A stretch of 64,000 nucleotides of DNA from Kitasatospora sp. SolWspMP-SS2h (GCF_003259315.1 NZ_QLLT01000025.1:37780-101779); one strand, 5' to 3'. Positions 26,974 to 36,368 are shown, numbered from the stretch's first letter. Numbers and translations: made by a program. The notes: generated by a model from the sequence alone, not told the origin.

Positions 26974-28389
26974 ATGTCCGAGAACTCGTCCCGCGCCCGC
27001 TGGCTGGCCCTCGCGGTGGTGTGCGCCGGGATGCTGATGGTGATCCTGGACGGGTCGATCACCACCGTCGCGCTGCCCGCCATCCAGGCCGACCTGCACA
27101 TCGGACCGGCCGGACTGGCCTGGGTGGTGGACGCCTACGTGGTCGCCTTCGGCGGACTGCTGCTGCTCGCCGGACGGCTCGGCGACCTGCTCGGCCGCCG
27201 CCGGACCTACCTCGCCGGGATCGCCGGCTTCACCGCCGCCTCGGTGCTGTGCGGCCTCGCGGCGAACCCCGGGACGCTGATCGCCGCCCGCTTCCTCCAG
27301 GGCGCCGGCGGGGCGCTGGCCTCCGCCGTCGGCCTCGGCATGGTGGCCGCGCTCTTCCCCGACCCCGCCGAGCGGGCCAAGGCGTTCGGCGCGGTCGGCT
27401 TCACCGGCGCGACCGGCGCCTCGATCGGCCAGGTGCTCGGCGGCGTCCTCACCCAGGGCCTCGGCTGGCACTGGATCTTCTTCATCAACCTGCCGATCGG
27501 CGCCGCCGCCCTGCTCGCGGGCCTGCGCCTGCTGGCCGACGACCGCGGCCCCGGCCTGCGGGCGGGCGCCGACGCCCCCGGCGCCGTCCTGGTCACCGGC
27601 GGACTGATGCTCGGCGTCTACACCATCGTCGAGGGCGGCCCGACCGGCTGGACCTCCGCCCGCACCCTGGCCACCGGCGCCGCCGCGCTCCTCCTGCTCG
27701 CCGCCTTCCTGCTCCGGCAGACCCGCACCGCGACCCCGCTACTCCCGCTGCGGATCCTCGCCCGGCGCACCACCGCGCTCGCCAACCTGATCCAACTCCT
27801 CATGCTGGCCGCGCTGTTCGGCTTCCAGATCCTGCTCGCCCTGTACCTCCAGCAGGTCCAGCACTACGGCGCCCTGGCCACCGGACTGGCCATGCTGCCC
27901 GCCGCCCTCACCATCGGCGCGGTCTCCCTGCTGCTCGCCGCCCGCACCATCGCCCGGTTCGGCGAACGCCGCACCCTGCTGCTCGGCCTGGCCCTGCTCA
28001 CCGTCGGCATCGGCCTGCTCACCCGGCTCCCGGCCGGCCGCCTCGACTACGCCGCCGACGTCCTGCCCACCCTGCTCAGCGCGGCCGGGTTCGGCCTCGC
28101 CGCCACCGCCCTCACCGCCCTCGGCATGGCCGACGCCGGCCCCGCCGACGCCGGACTGCTCTCCGGCCTGCTCACCACCACCCAGCAGGTCGGCGCCGCG
28201 CTCGGCGTCGCCGTCCTCAGCGCCCTGGCCGCCGGCCGCGGCGTCGGCGGGTTCCACCTCGCCTTCGGCACCGGCGCCGGGCTCCTGCTCGCCGCCCTGC
28301 TGCTGGCCCTCGCGCTGCCCCGGCACCGCCGCCCGGCCGCCCCCGCCGGACCGGCCGCCGCCGAGTCGCCCGCCCTGGTCCGGCACTGA
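26974..28389 (+). CDS. MFS drug/proton antiporter (DHA2 family, 14 TM)
   Basis: Inner-membrane exporter of 471 aa from the ATG at 26974, with GGGAGGGAGAAG upstream. Motif A is GRLGDLLGRRRTYL (loop 2-3), and DHA2 motif C appears as TGASIGQVLGGVL. The first helix carries the typical MLMVILDGSITTVALPAI. About 14 transmembrane segments are expected. Substrate unknown. It follows a MarR regulator by 142 bp, and the intervening AT-rich stretch (26896-26930, with ATTACAAAACTA) is a plausible operator/promoter zone. Confidence 0.9.
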   Translation: MSENSSRARWLALAVVCAGMLMVILDGSITTVALPAIQADLHIGPAGLAWVVDAYVVAFGGLLLLAGRLGDLLGRRRTYLAGIAGFTAASVLCGLAANPGTLIAARFLQGAGGALASAVGLGMVAALFPDPAERAKAFGAVGFTGATGASIGQVLGGVLTQGLGWHWIFFINLPIGAAALLAGLRLLADDRGPGLRAGADAPGAVLVTGGLMLGVYTIVEGGPTGWTSARTLATGAAALLLLAAFLLRQTRTATPLLPLRILARRTTALANLIQLLMLAALFGFQILLALYLQQVQHYGALATGLAMLPAALTIGAVSLLLAARTIARFGERRTLLLGLALLTVGIGLLTRLPAGRLDYAADVLPTLLSAAGFGLAATALTALGMADAGPADAGLLSGLLTTTQQVGAALGVAVLSALAAGRGVGGFHLAFGTGAGLLLAALLLALALPRHRRPAAPAGPAAAESPALVRH

Positions 28390-28431
28390 CCGTCGAGGGC
28401 GCCGGGCACCCCCGTTACGCTTGGAGGCACC

Positions 28432-29565
28432 ATGACTGACTTCCCCGGCGCCCCGACCACCCCGTCCACCGGCCGCCTGCGCGTGCTCGCCGCGATGTCC
28501 GGCGGCGTCGACTCCGCCGTCGCCGCCGCCCGGGCCGTCGAAGCCGGCCACGAGGTGACCGGCGTCCACCTGGCGCTCGCCGGCAACCCGCAGTCCTTCC
28601 GCACCGGCGCCCGCGGCTGCTGCACCCTGGAGGACTCCCGGGACGCCCGCCGCGCCGCCGACGTGATCGGCATCCCGTTCTACGTCTGGGACTTGGCCGA
28701 GCGCTTCCGCGAGGACGTGATCGAGGACTTCGTCGCCGAGTACGCCGCCGGGCGCACCCCCAACCCGTGCCTGCGCTGCAACGAGAAGATCAAGTTCGCC
28801 GCGCTGCTCGACAAGGCGGTCGCGCTCGGCTTCGACGCCGTCTGCACCGGCCACTACGCCCGGATCGTCGACCACCCCGACGGCACCCGCGAACTGCACC
28901 GCGCCGTCGACGCCGCCAAGGACCAGTCCTACGTGCTCGGCGTGCTCGACGCCGACCAGCTCGCCCACTCGCTCTTCCCGCTCGGCGACACCACCAAGGA
29001 CGTCATCCGCGAGGAGGCCGGACGGCGCGGCCTCGCCGTCGCCAAGAAGCCCGACAGCCACGACATCTGCTTCATCACCGACGGCGACACCCAGGGCTTC
29101 CTCGCCGCGCGCCTCGGCACCGCCCCCGGCGACATCCTCGACACCGACGGCACCAAGCTCGGCGAGCACGACGGCGCCTACGGCTTCACCATCGGCCAGC
29201 GCAAGGGCCTGCGGCTGGGCCGCCCCGCCGCCGACGGCAAGCCCCGCTACGTCCTCGACATCTCCCCGGTGAACAACACCGTCACCGTCGGCCCCGCCGA
29301 CGGCCTCGACGTCCACGCCCTCACCGCCATCCGCCCCCGCTGGTGCGGCACCCCGGCCACCGGCGAGGGCCGCTACACCGCCCAGCTCCGCGCCCACGGC
29401 GAGGAGGTCCCGGTCGCCGCCGTCCTCACCGGCGACCAGCTGCACGTCCGCCTCGACACCCCCGCCCGCGGCATCGCCCCCGGCCAGGCCGTGGTCCTCT
29501 ACGACGGCACCCGGGTGGTCGGCTCGGCCACCATCGCGAGCACCGAACGCGCCGTCGCGGTCTGA
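28432..29565 (+). CDS. mnmA: tRNA-specific 2-thiouridylase MnmA
   Basis: Adds sulfur to U34 of tRNA-Lys, -Glu and -Gln using ATP and a persulfide donor. The product is 377 aa from the ATG at 28432, with GGAGG 4 nt upstream and a -10-like TACGCT at 28416-28421. The PP-loop is SGGVDSAVAA (about 23), and the catalytic Cys are in GRTPNPCLRCN and SHDICFITDGD. The middle domain has IGQRKGLRLGRP, and a C-terminal beta domain completes the enzyme. The desulfurase gene 2.2 kb upstream is its probable sulfur source. Confidence 0.96.
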   Translation: MTDFPGAPTTPSTGRLRVLAAMSGGVDSAVAAARAVEAGHEVTGVHLALAGNPQSFRTGARGCCTLEDSRDARRAADVIGIPFYVWDLAERFREDVIEDFVAEYAAGRTPNPCLRCNEKIKFAALLDKAVALGFDAVCTGHYARIVDHPDGTRELHRAVDAAKDQSYVLGVLDADQLAHSLFPLGDTTKDVIREEAGRRGLAVAKKPDSHDICFITDGDTQGFLAARLGTAPGDILDTDGTKLGEHDGAYGFTIGQRKGLRLGRPAADGKPRYVLDISPVNNTVTVGPADGLDVHALTAIRPRWCGTPATGEGRYTAQLRAHGEEVPVAAVLTGDQLHVRLDTPARGIAPGQAVVLYDGTRVVGSATIASTERAVAV

Positions 29566-29604
29566 CGGCCGGGCGGGCCGAGGGTTCTCCGGCGGGTCAC
29601 CGGT

Positions 29605-29633
29605 TTGACCCGGGCGGGCCGGGCGGTGATAGG
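29605..29633 (+). promoter_or_regulatory. Promoter of the LOG-family gene
   Basis: TTGACC (29605-29610), 17-bp spacer and GATAGG (29628-29633). Transcription would begin near 29640, just before the ATG at 29646, so the mRNA has little or no leader. Confidence 0.5.
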
Positions 29634-29645
29634 ACTGGGAGCACT

Positions 29646-30182
29646 ATGAACATCACGGTCTTCTGCTCCGCCAACTCCCTCGACGCCAAGTACACCGGCC
29701 CGGCGGCCGAGTTCGCCCGGCTGCTCGGGGAGGCCGGGCACACGCTGGTCTGGGGCGGGTCGCACGCCGGGCTGATGGGGGAGCTCGCGGACGGGGTCAA
29801 GGGGGCCGGCGGGCGGCTGGTCGGGATCTCGGTGGAGTTCCTGCGGCACAAGGCGTACGAGGGGGCGGACGAGCTGGTGACCATGCCGGACCTGCCGACC
29901 CGGAAGGCCGAGCTGCTGGCCCACGGGGACGCGCTGGTGGTGCTGGTCGGCGGGATCGGCACGCTGGACGAGATCACCGAGGTGCTGGAGCTCAAGAAGC
30001 ACGGCCTGCACGACAAGCCGGTGGTCGTCCTGGACACCGAGGGCTTCTACACCGGCCTGCGCCTCCAGCTGGAGCGGATGGACGCCGAGGGCTTCCTGCC
30101 CCGCCCGCTCGCCGAGCTGGTGGCCTTCGCCCGGACGCCCGCCGAGGCGCTCGCCCACCTCTCCGCCCACCAGCCCGAGTAA
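29646..30182 (+). CDS. LOG family protein (cytokinin riboside phosphoribohydrolase-like)
   Basis: TIGR00730-type Rossmann protein of 178 aa. Family members hydrolyse cytokinin nucleotides or AMP-like nucleotides to free base. Motifs are WGGSHAGLMG (about residue 37), LPTRKAEL (about 85, the R-K pair) and VGGIGTLDE (about 103). The last motif is normally PGGxGTxxE; here the Pro is Val while the Gly and Glu residues are kept. Many bacterial members are misannotated as lysine decarboxylase. It is 11 bp upstream of an SDR gene. Confidence 0.88.
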   Translation: MNITVFCSANSLDAKYTGPAAEFARLLGEAGHTLVWGGSHAGLMGELADGVKGAGGRLVGISVEFLRHKAYEGADELVTMPDLPTRKAELLAHGDALVVLVGGIGTLDEITEVLELKKHGLHDKPVVVLDTEGFYTGLRLQLERMDAEGFLPRPLAELVAFARTPAEALAHLSAHQPE

Positions 30183-30192
30183 GGAAGCCACC

Positions 30193-30882
30193 ATGGGTGT
30201 CCACCTGATCACCGGAGCCGGTTCCGGCATCGGCGCCGCCGTCGCCGACCGGCTCGCCGCCCGCGGCGAGGAGCTGTGGCTGCTCGCCCGGGACGCCCGC
30301 CGCGCCGCCCAGCTGCGCGAGCGCTTCCCGGACGCGAAGACCCTGGTCGGGGACCTGGACGACCCGGCCAAGCTGTCCTGGGCGTTCGGCCACCAGGCGC
30401 TGCCGGTGGAGCTCGACTCGCTGCTGCACGTCGCGGGCGTGGTCGAGCTCGGCACAATCGGGGAGACCCCGGTCAAGGCCTGGCAGCACCAGCTCAACGT
30501 CAACGCGGTCGCGCCCGCCGAGCTCACCCGCCTGCTGCTGCCCTCGCTCCGGCAGGCCCGCGGCCACGTGGTGTTCGTCAACTCCGGCGCCGGCCTGCGC
30601 GCCGACGCCACCTGGGGCTCGTACGCGGCCAGCAAGTTCGCGGTCCGCGCGCTGGCGGACGCGCTGCGGCAGGAGGAGCGCGCCAACGGCGTCCGGGTGA
30701 CCACCGTCTACCCCGGGCGGACCGCCACCCCGATGCAGGCGAAGGTGCACCAGCAGGAGGGCGAGGAGTACGACCCCGACCGCTGGATCGCCCCGGACTC
30801 GGTCGCCACCGCCGTCCTCACCGCGCTCGACCTGCCGCGCGACGCGGAGATCACCGAGATCACCGTCCGCCCCGGCCGGTAG
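30193..30882 (+). CDS. Short-chain dehydrogenase/reductase (SDR)
   Basis: NAD(P)-dependent oxidoreductase of 229 aa from the ATG at 30193, 11 bp after the LOG gene with AAGGAAG upstream. It has the classical SDR cofactor motif TGAGSGIG at residue 7, NAG replaced by HVAG near residue 80, Ser in NSGAG (about 135) and the catalytic Y-x-x-x-K in YAASK (about 148). PGRTATPM after the active site is common in the family. Substrate unknown. Confidence 0.9.
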   Translation: MGVHLITGAGSGIGAAVADRLAARGEELWLLARDARRAAQLRERFPDAKTLVGDLDDPAKLSWAFGHQALPVELDSLLHVAGVVELGTIGETPVKAWQHQLNVNAVAPAELTRLLLPSLRQARGHVVFVNSGAGLRADATWGSYAASKFAVRALADALRQEERANGVRVTTVYPGRTATPMQAKVHQQEGEEYDPDRWIAPDSVATAVLTALDLPRDAEITEITVRPGR

Positions 30883-30930
30883 GCGACACCGGGGGCGCGG
30901 TGCCGTTTCCCGCGCCCCCGCCGCTGCTCG

Positions 30931-30936
30931 TAGGCT
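30931..30936 (+). promoter_or_regulatory. -10 element (TAGGCT), leaderless start
   Basis: TAGGCT ends 7 nt before the GTG at 30944, the spacing expected for a leaderless transcript. No Shine-Dalgarno sequence is present. Confidence 0.6.
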
Positions 30937-30943
30937 CCTCCCT

Positions 30944-31954
30944 GTGACTGACGTGGACGTTTTCGCGGAGCTGGCCGGAGCGGCGACCGGGATCGGATCG
31001 ATGCCCGGCCTGGACGTGCGGGAGATGGCCCGGGGGGTGATGGCCGAGCTGGAGCAGTTGCCGCACCTGCCCGAACTGCCCGCGCGCGGGCCCGGGGCGG
31101 ACATGATCGGGCGCGGCGCCGGGCTGCTGACCGAGCTGTTCGTGCAGACCGAGCCCAGCGGCTGGCGGTTCACCGACCGCCCCGGGCGGGACACCAGGCG
31201 GGCGGTGTCCTGGCTCGGCGAGGACCTGGACGCGCTGGAGGAGTACACCCAGGGCTACACCGGCCCGCTCAAGGTGCAGGCGGTCGGACCGTGGACGCTG
31301 GCCGGCTCGATCGAGCTGCGCCACGGCGAGAAGGCGCTCAGCGACCCCGGCGCCTGCCGGGACCTGGCCGGCTCGCTCACCGAGGGCCTGCGCCGCCACC
31401 TCGCCGACGTCCGCCGCCGGGTCCCCGGCGCCACCGTGGTGCTGCAGCTGGACGAGCCGCTGCTGCCCGCCGTGCTGGCCGGGTCGGTGAAGACCGCCAG
31501 CGGCTTCCAGCGGCTGCACGCCGTCGACCGCCAACACGCCGAGCAGGCCCTGCGCGAGCTGATCGGCGGCCTCGACGCGCCCGTCCTGGTGCACAGTTGC
31601 GCGCCCGGGGTGCCGATCCCGCTGCTGCGCCGGGCCGGGGCCGCCGGGATCAGCCTGGACTTCGGCCTGCTGACCGAACGTGACGACGACGACCTCGGCG
31701 AGGCGGTCGAGGGCGGCACGCTGCTGCTGGCCGGTGTGGTGCCGTCCGCCGACGTCGAAACGTCGGACCCGGCCGGTAGTGTCCAGGGGGTCAGGACGTT
31801 GTGGCGCAGGCTCGGGCTGGCCCCCGAGCTGCTGGGCCGCCGCGTGGTGGTGACGCCGACGTGCGGGCTGGCGGGGGCCTCCCCGGCGTACGCGCGGCGG
31901 GCACTGGCCGCGGCGGTCCGGGCGGCCCGGAGCCTGGTGGACAACCCGGAGTGA
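30944..31954 (+). CDS. Methionine synthase-like protein (MetE C-terminal domain, cobalamin-independent)
   Basis: A 336-aa single-domain relative of the MetE catalytic barrel. Putative zinc ligands are His and Cys in VLVHSCAPGVPI and Cys in VVTPTCGLAG, and GIGSMPGLDVREMARGVM at the N-terminus is typical of this short actinobacterial group. It lacks the N-terminal half of true MetE, so whether it makes methionine from methyltetrahydrofolate is uncertain. A methyl transfer to a thiol is the safer inference. The GTG at 30944 appears to be leaderless. Its stop overlaps a possible GTG start of ligA. Confidence 0.8.
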   Translation: MTDVDVFAELAGAATGIGSMPGLDVREMARGVMAELEQLPHLPELPARGPGADMIGRGAGLLTELFVQTEPSGWRFTDRPGRDTRRAVSWLGEDLDALEEYTQGYTGPLKVQAVGPWTLAGSIELRHGEKALSDPGACRDLAGSLTEGLRRHLADVRRRVPGATVVLQLDEPLLPAVLAGSVKTASGFQRLHAVDRQHAEQALRELIGGLDAPVLVHSCAPGVPIPLLRRAGAAGISLDFGLLTERDDDDLGEAVEGGTLLLAGVVPSADVETSDPAGSVQGVRTLWRRLGLAPELLGRRVVVTPTCGLAGASPAYARRALAAAVRAARSLVDNPE

Positions 31955-31974
31955 CGAGCGAGGAGGACGGCGCG

Positions 31975-34389
31975 GTGGCGGCTGTGGAGGGCTGGGAGGA
32001 GGTCCCGGCGGAGGTGCGGACGCGGCACGCCGAGCTGGCGACCGAGATCGAGGAGCACCGGGCCCGGTACTACGACCAGGACGCCCCGGTCATCAGCGAC
32101 GCCGAGTTCGACGCCCTGATGCGGGAGTTGGAGTCGCTGGAGGCCGCCCACCCGGCGCTGGTCACGCCCGACTCGCCGAGCCAGAAGGTCGGCGGCGGGT
32201 CGACCGAGCAGTTCGCCCCCGTGGTGCACCGGGAGCGGCTGCTCAGCCTCGACAACGCGATGGACGAGGAGGAGCTGGCCGCCTGGGCCGAGCGGGTCGC
32301 CACCGAGCTGTCCGGCATCGACTACCACTACCTGTGCGAGCTCAAGGTCGACGGCCTGGCCGTCAACCTGACGTACGAGCGCGGCGAACTGGTGCTGGCC
32401 GCCACCCGCGGCACCGGCGTGGTCGGCGACGACATCACCGCCAACGTCCGCACCATCAAGGGCATCCCGCACCGGCTGCGCGGCGAGAACGTCCCGGAGC
32501 TGGTCGAGATCCGCGGCGAGGTGTACTTCCCCACCGAGGAGTTCGACGCGCTGAACGCCTCCTTCGCGGAGGAGAACGAGCGCCGCCGGCAGGAGAACGA
32601 GGAGCGCGCCAAGGAGGGCAAGCGGCCCCGGGCGATGATCCGGCTGTTCATGAACCCGCGCAACGCCGCCGCCGGCTCGCTGCGCCAGAAGGACCCGCAC
32701 GTCACCGCCTCCCGCCCGCTGCGGATGGTGGTGCACGGCATCGGCGCCCGGACCGGCTTCGACATCGACCGCCAGTCGCACGCGTACCGGCTGCTGCACG
32801 ACTGGGGCCTGCCCACCGCCCGGCACAACGAGGTGGTCGGCACGCTGGACGAGGTGCGGGCGTTCATCAAGCGCTTCGGCGAGCAGCGGCACTCCGTCGA
32901 GCACGAGATCGACGGCGTGGTGGTCAAGGTCGACGAGATCGCCCTCCAGGGGCGGCTCGGCTCCACCTCCAAGTCGCCGCGCTGGGCGATCGCCTGGAAG
33001 TACCCGCCGGAGGAGGTCACCGGCAAGCTCGCCGACATCAAGATCGGCATCGGCCGCACCGGCCGGGCCACCCCGTACGCGGTGCTGGCCGTGCCGGTGA
33101 AGGTGGCCGGCTCGATGGTGCAGTACGCCACCCTGCACAACCAGCAGGTGGTCAAGGCCAAGGACGTGCTGCTCGGCGACACCGTCGTGCTGCGCAAGGC
33201 CGGCGACGTCATCCCGGAGATCCTCGGCCCGGTCTACGACCTGCGCGACGGCACCGAGCGCGAGTTCGTGATGCCCGAGCGGTGCCCGGAGTGCGGCACC
33301 CCGCTGCGCCCGATGTCCGAGGGCGACATCGACCTGCGCTGCCCCAACGCCCAGCGCTGCCCGGCCCAGATCCGCGAGCGGATCGCCTTCCTCGGCGGCC
33401 GCCAGTGCCTGGACGTCGAGGGCCTCGGCTACGTCGCCGCCACCGCGCTGACCCAGCCGCTGGAGCCCGCCGACCCGCCGGTGCGGGACGAGGGCGACAT
33501 CTTCGGCCTGACCGAGGAGCAGCTGCTGCCGATCAAGGTGCTGGTGCGCGACCCGAAGACCGGCATGCCCAAGCCGGACGACAAGACCGGCGAGGAGAAG
33601 AAGGTCTCCTTCTTCGCCACCACCACGGGCGCGCCGAAGAAGAACACCGGCCTCCTGCTGGAGAACCTGGCCGCCGCCAAGGACCGCCCGCTGTGGCGTT
33701 TCCTGAACGGCCTGTCGATCCGGCACGTCGGCCCGGTCGCCGCCCAGCAGCTGGCCCGCGAGTTCCGCGACCTGGACCGGATCTTCGCCGCCGACGAGAC
33801 CGAACTGGCCGCCGTCGAGGGCGTCGGGCCGACCATCGCCCGCGCCGTCAAGGAGTGGTACGCCGAGGACTGGCACCGCGAGCTGCTGGAGAAGTGGCGC
33901 GCCGCCGGGGTGGCCTTCACCGAGGAGGGCGGGCCGGAGCAGGGCGAACGCCCGCTGGAGGGCCTGACCGTGGTGGTCACCGGCACCCTCGCCGGGCACA
34001 CCCGGGACGGCGCCAAGGAGGCGCTGACCTCGCGCGGCGCCAAGGTCACCGGCGCGGTCTCGAAGAAGACGCATTTCGTGGTGGTCGGCGACAACCCCGG
34101 CTCCAAGTACGACAAAGCGGTGCAGCTGGGCGTCCCGGTGCTGGACGACGCGGGCTTCGCGGTGCTGCTCGACCAGGGCGCGGACGCGGCCCGGGCGCAC
34201 CTCGGCCTGGAGCCGCTGACCGGCCCGGAAACCGTCGGCAGCGCCCCGGCGGACGGCGCGCGGGAGGGCGCGGAAGCGGGCGCGGACGGGGCTCCGGGCG
34301 CGGACGCGGCGGCCGTCGAAGGCGATACGAACGAAGCGGGCGCGGTGGGGGAGAATGTCGGAGAAGGGACGGACGAGAAGGTTTCCTGA
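31975..34389 (+). CDS. ligA: NAD-dependent DNA ligase LigA
   Basis: Seals nicks in duplex DNA during replication and repair. The product is 804 aa from the GTG at 31975, which has GAGGAGG about 8 nt upstream; an in-frame GTG at 31951 overlaps the previous stop. Domain order is NAD-binding Ia (HRARYYDQD), adenylation domain with KVDG as the AMP-lysine site (CELKVDGLAVNL), OB fold, Cys4 zinc finger (CPECG and CPNAQRCPAQ), helix-hairpin-helix repeats, and BRCT (LEGLTVVVTGTLAGHTRDGA). After the BRCT comes an unusual acidic, Ala/Gly-rich tail of about 57 residues. Confidence 0.97.
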   Translation: MAAVEGWEEVPAEVRTRHAELATEIEEHRARYYDQDAPVISDAEFDALMRELESLEAAHPALVTPDSPSQKVGGGSTEQFAPVVHRERLLSLDNAMDEEELAAWAERVATELSGIDYHYLCELKVDGLAVNLTYERGELVLAATRGTGVVGDDITANVRTIKGIPHRLRGENVPELVEIRGEVYFPTEEFDALNASFAEENERRRQENEERAKEGKRPRAMIRLFMNPRNAAAGSLRQKDPHVTASRPLRMVVHGIGARTGFDIDRQSHAYRLLHDWGLPTARHNEVVGTLDEVRAFIKRFGEQRHSVEHEIDGVVVKVDEIALQGRLGSTSKSPRWAIAWKYPPEEVTGKLADIKIGIGRTGRATPYAVLAVPVKVAGSMVQYATLHNQQVVKAKDVLLGDTVVLRKAGDVIPEILGPVYDLRDGTEREFVMPERCPECGTPLRPMSEGDIDLRCPNAQRCPAQIRERIAFLGGRQCLDVEGLGYVAATALTQPLEPADPPVRDEGDIFGLTEEQLLPIKVLVRDPKTGMPKPDDKTGEEKKVSFFATTTGAPKKNTGLLLENLAAAKDRPLWRFLNGLSIRHVGPVAAQQLAREFRDLDRIFAADETELAAVEGVGPTIARAVKEWYAEDWHRELLEKWRAAGVAFTEEGGPEQGERPLEGLTVVVTGTLAGHTRDGAKEALTSRGAKVTGAVSKKTHFVVVGDNPGSKYDKAVQLGVPVLDDAGFAVLLDQGADAARAHLGLEPLTGPETVGSAPADGAREGAEAGADGAPGADAAAVEGDTNEAGAVGENVGEGTDEKVS

Positions 34390-34691
34390 CGCGTCGTTAT
34401 CGTCCTGATGCCGCGTCAGCGGGGTGTTCGAGAAGGAAATCGGGCATTGTGTCACTGGACAACGCGCGGATATGACGTCGCGCTCAGCAGTGGCCCGAAA
34501 GTGCGCCCAGGTGGTGCGCCCCGGCTTACCCTGGGCGCTACGAACTGTCAGCAGGAGTGTGTGGCGCCGGTTTTCCCGCCGGCGCCCCGGGGACACGCCC
34601 TCGTCTGACGTCCACCGGCACCTCTGAGGAGAGGGGTGCCTCACCGTGAGGCGGCCCCGCCGGGGGGTGGGCCCGACGGAGGACTGGGCTT
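34390..34691 (+). other. Intergenic region between ligA and the GGDEF-EAL gene
   Basis: About 300 bp with no convincing gene; short frames here have unbiased third positions. GCGCCCAGG (34503-34511) and CCTGGGCGC (34530-34538) form a 9-bp inverted repeat with an 18-nt spacer, a possible operator or ligA terminator. TACGAA (34539-34544) could be a -10 element for the downstream c-di-GMP gene. Confidence 0.35.
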
Positions 34692-36281
34692 ATGGATCGT
34701 ACGACCGGCGGCGCGCCCACACGCCCGCCGCAGGGGGTGGCAGGGGCGGTCCTGCTGCTCGGCGTGCTGCTGGCCGGGGCCGCGCCGCTCATCCCGTTGG
34801 CCGTCCTGGTGTACCGCTACGAACCCGAGCTGCTCCCGCTGTTCGCGGTTCCCCTGGCCGTGCTGGTCGCCGCCTGGCGGATCGCCCGCGACCGGGCGCG
34901 GGACCAGCTCACCGACCCGCTCACCGACCTGCCCAACCGGCAGGCCCTGCTGATCGCCACCCAGGAGGCCCTGGCCCGGCACGAGGCCGAACCCGGCTAC
35001 AGCGTCGGCCTGATCCTGCTCGACCTGGACCGCTTCCGCTCGCTCAACGACGCCCTCGGCCACACCGCGGGCGACCGGCTGCTGGTGCACATCGCCCGCC
35101 GGCTGCACCGCGCCCTGCGCACCGGCGCCGGCCACCCCCGGGACGGCGAGGACGGCACCGCGCTGCCCCCGCCGGTCCGCCGCGGCGAGCGCCCGGTGGT
35201 GGCCCGGATGGGCGGCGACGAGTTCGCCGTGCTGCTGCCCGGGGTGGGCAGCCCCGACCTGCTGGAGCGCACCGCGAAGGCGCTGATCGCCGAACTCGCC
35301 GCGCCCATCCGGCTGGACGGCCTGCTGCTGGTCCTGGAGGCCAGCGCCGGGGTGTGCGTCTACCCGACCCACGCCCAGGACGCGGAGTCGCTGCTGCGGC
35401 GCGCCGACGTCGCGATGGGCCACGCCCAGCACAGCCGCAGCGGCGTCGAGCGCTACGACGAGGCCCGCGACCTGGACACCCCGTACCGGATCGGCCTGCT
35501 CGGCGACCTGCGGCGGGCCATCGAGATGAACGAGGTGCAGCTGCACTACCAGCCGAAGGTGGCCTTCGACGGCAGCGTGGTCGGCCTGGAGGCGCTGGTG
35601 CGCTGGGAGCGGCCCGGGCAGGGGCGGGTCGCGCCGGACGAGTTCATCGCCCTCGCCGAGTCCTCCGGGCTGATGCCCCGGCTCACCGACTACGTGCTGG
35701 AGAGCGCCGTCGGGCAGATCGCCCGCTGGCGCAACCAGGGCCTGATGGTGCCCGTCGCGGTCAACGTCTCGCCGCGCGACGTCCTCAACCCCGGCTTCGC
35801 CGCCCGGGTCGCCGGACACCTCACCCGGCACCAGGTGCCCGCCGTGGCGCTCCAACTGGAGATCACCGAACGGCTGCTGCTGGACGACAGCCGACGGGCC
35901 GCCGACACCCTGGCCGAACTGCGCCGCTACGGCGTGCGGATGTCGCTGGACGACTTCGGCACCGGGCACTCCTCGATGGTGCGGCTGCGCAGCCTGCCGG
36001 TCGGCGAACTCAAGATCGACCGCTCCTTCGTCTCCCGGATGGTCGCCGACGACCACGACGCGGCCGTGGTGCGCTGCTCGGTGGAGCTCGCCCACTCGCT
36101 GGGGCTCACCGTGGTCGCCGAGGGCGTCGAGGACGACGAGACCTGGGAACGGCTCCAGGACATGGGCGTCGACGCCGTCCAGGGCTGGCTGGTCTCGGCG
36201 GCGCTGCCCGTCGACCAGGCCACCGCCTGGCTGCTGGTGCGGCGCAACGACGCGCCGCCGGTGGAGTCGCTGCCGCGCTGA
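34692..36281 (+). CDS. rmdB: Membrane GGDEF-EAL c-di-GMP enzyme (RmdB-like)
   Basis: Predicted c-di-GMP synthase/phosphodiesterase of 529 aa. Two N-terminal transmembrane helices (about 17-37 and 44-64) precede a GGDEF domain with DLDRFRSLNDALGH and an intact MGGDEF at about residue 173. No RxxD inhibitory site precedes it. The EAL domain is complete: LEALVRW (about 298), VNVSPRD, LEITERLL, LDDFGTGHSS, KIDRSFV and VVAEGVE, so phosphodiesterase activity is expected. From memory, the syntenic S. coelicolor gene next to ligA is rmdB, a phosphodiesterase affecting development. The name rests on that synteny. Confidence 0.85.
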   Translation: MDRTTGGAPTRPPQGVAGAVLLLGVLLAGAAPLIPLAVLVYRYEPELLPLFAVPLAVLVAAWRIARDRARDQLTDPLTDLPNRQALLIATQEALARHEAEPGYSVGLILLDLDRFRSLNDALGHTAGDRLLVHIARRLHRALRTGAGHPRDGEDGTALPPPVRRGERPVVARMGGDEFAVLLPGVGSPDLLERTAKALIAELAAPIRLDGLLLVLEASAGVCVYPTHAQDAESLLRRADVAMGHAQHSRSGVERYDEARDLDTPYRIGLLGDLRRAIEMNEVQLHYQPKVAFDGSVVGLEALVRWERPGQGRVAPDEFIALAESSGLMPRLTDYVLESAVGQIARWRNQGLMVPVAVNVSPRDVLNPGFAARVAGHLTRHQVPAVALQLEITERLLLDDSRRAADTLAELRRYGVRMSLDDFGTGHSSMVRLRSLPVGELKIDRSFVSRMVADDHDAAVVRCSVELAHSLGLTVVAEGVEDDETWERLQDMGVDAVQGWLVSAALPVDQATAWLLVRRNDAPPVESLPR

Positions 36282-36362
36282 CCGCCCGCTCCGCGGGCCG
36301 CCCGGCAACGCCCCGGGCGGCCCCCGGAGCGTGCGCCCGGTCGGCGGTCCCCCTTCTGCCCA

Positions 36363-36368
36363 TAGGAT
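36363..36368 (+). promoter_or_regulatory. -10-like TAGGAT upstream of gatC
   Basis: TAGGAT lies 80 bp upstream of the gatC ATG, with no strong -35 match. It is a possible start of the gat operon transcript with a leader of about 75 nt. Confidence 0.35.

Noticed and set aside
34408..34627. Two short overlapping frames between ligA and the GGDEF-EAL gene
   Set aside because: No codon bias or ribosome site; the stretch looks like a control region.
31255..34644. Minus-strand reading frame of 1129 codons opposite ligA
   Set aside because: Shadow of ligA and its neighbour; no ribosome site and no recognisable motif.
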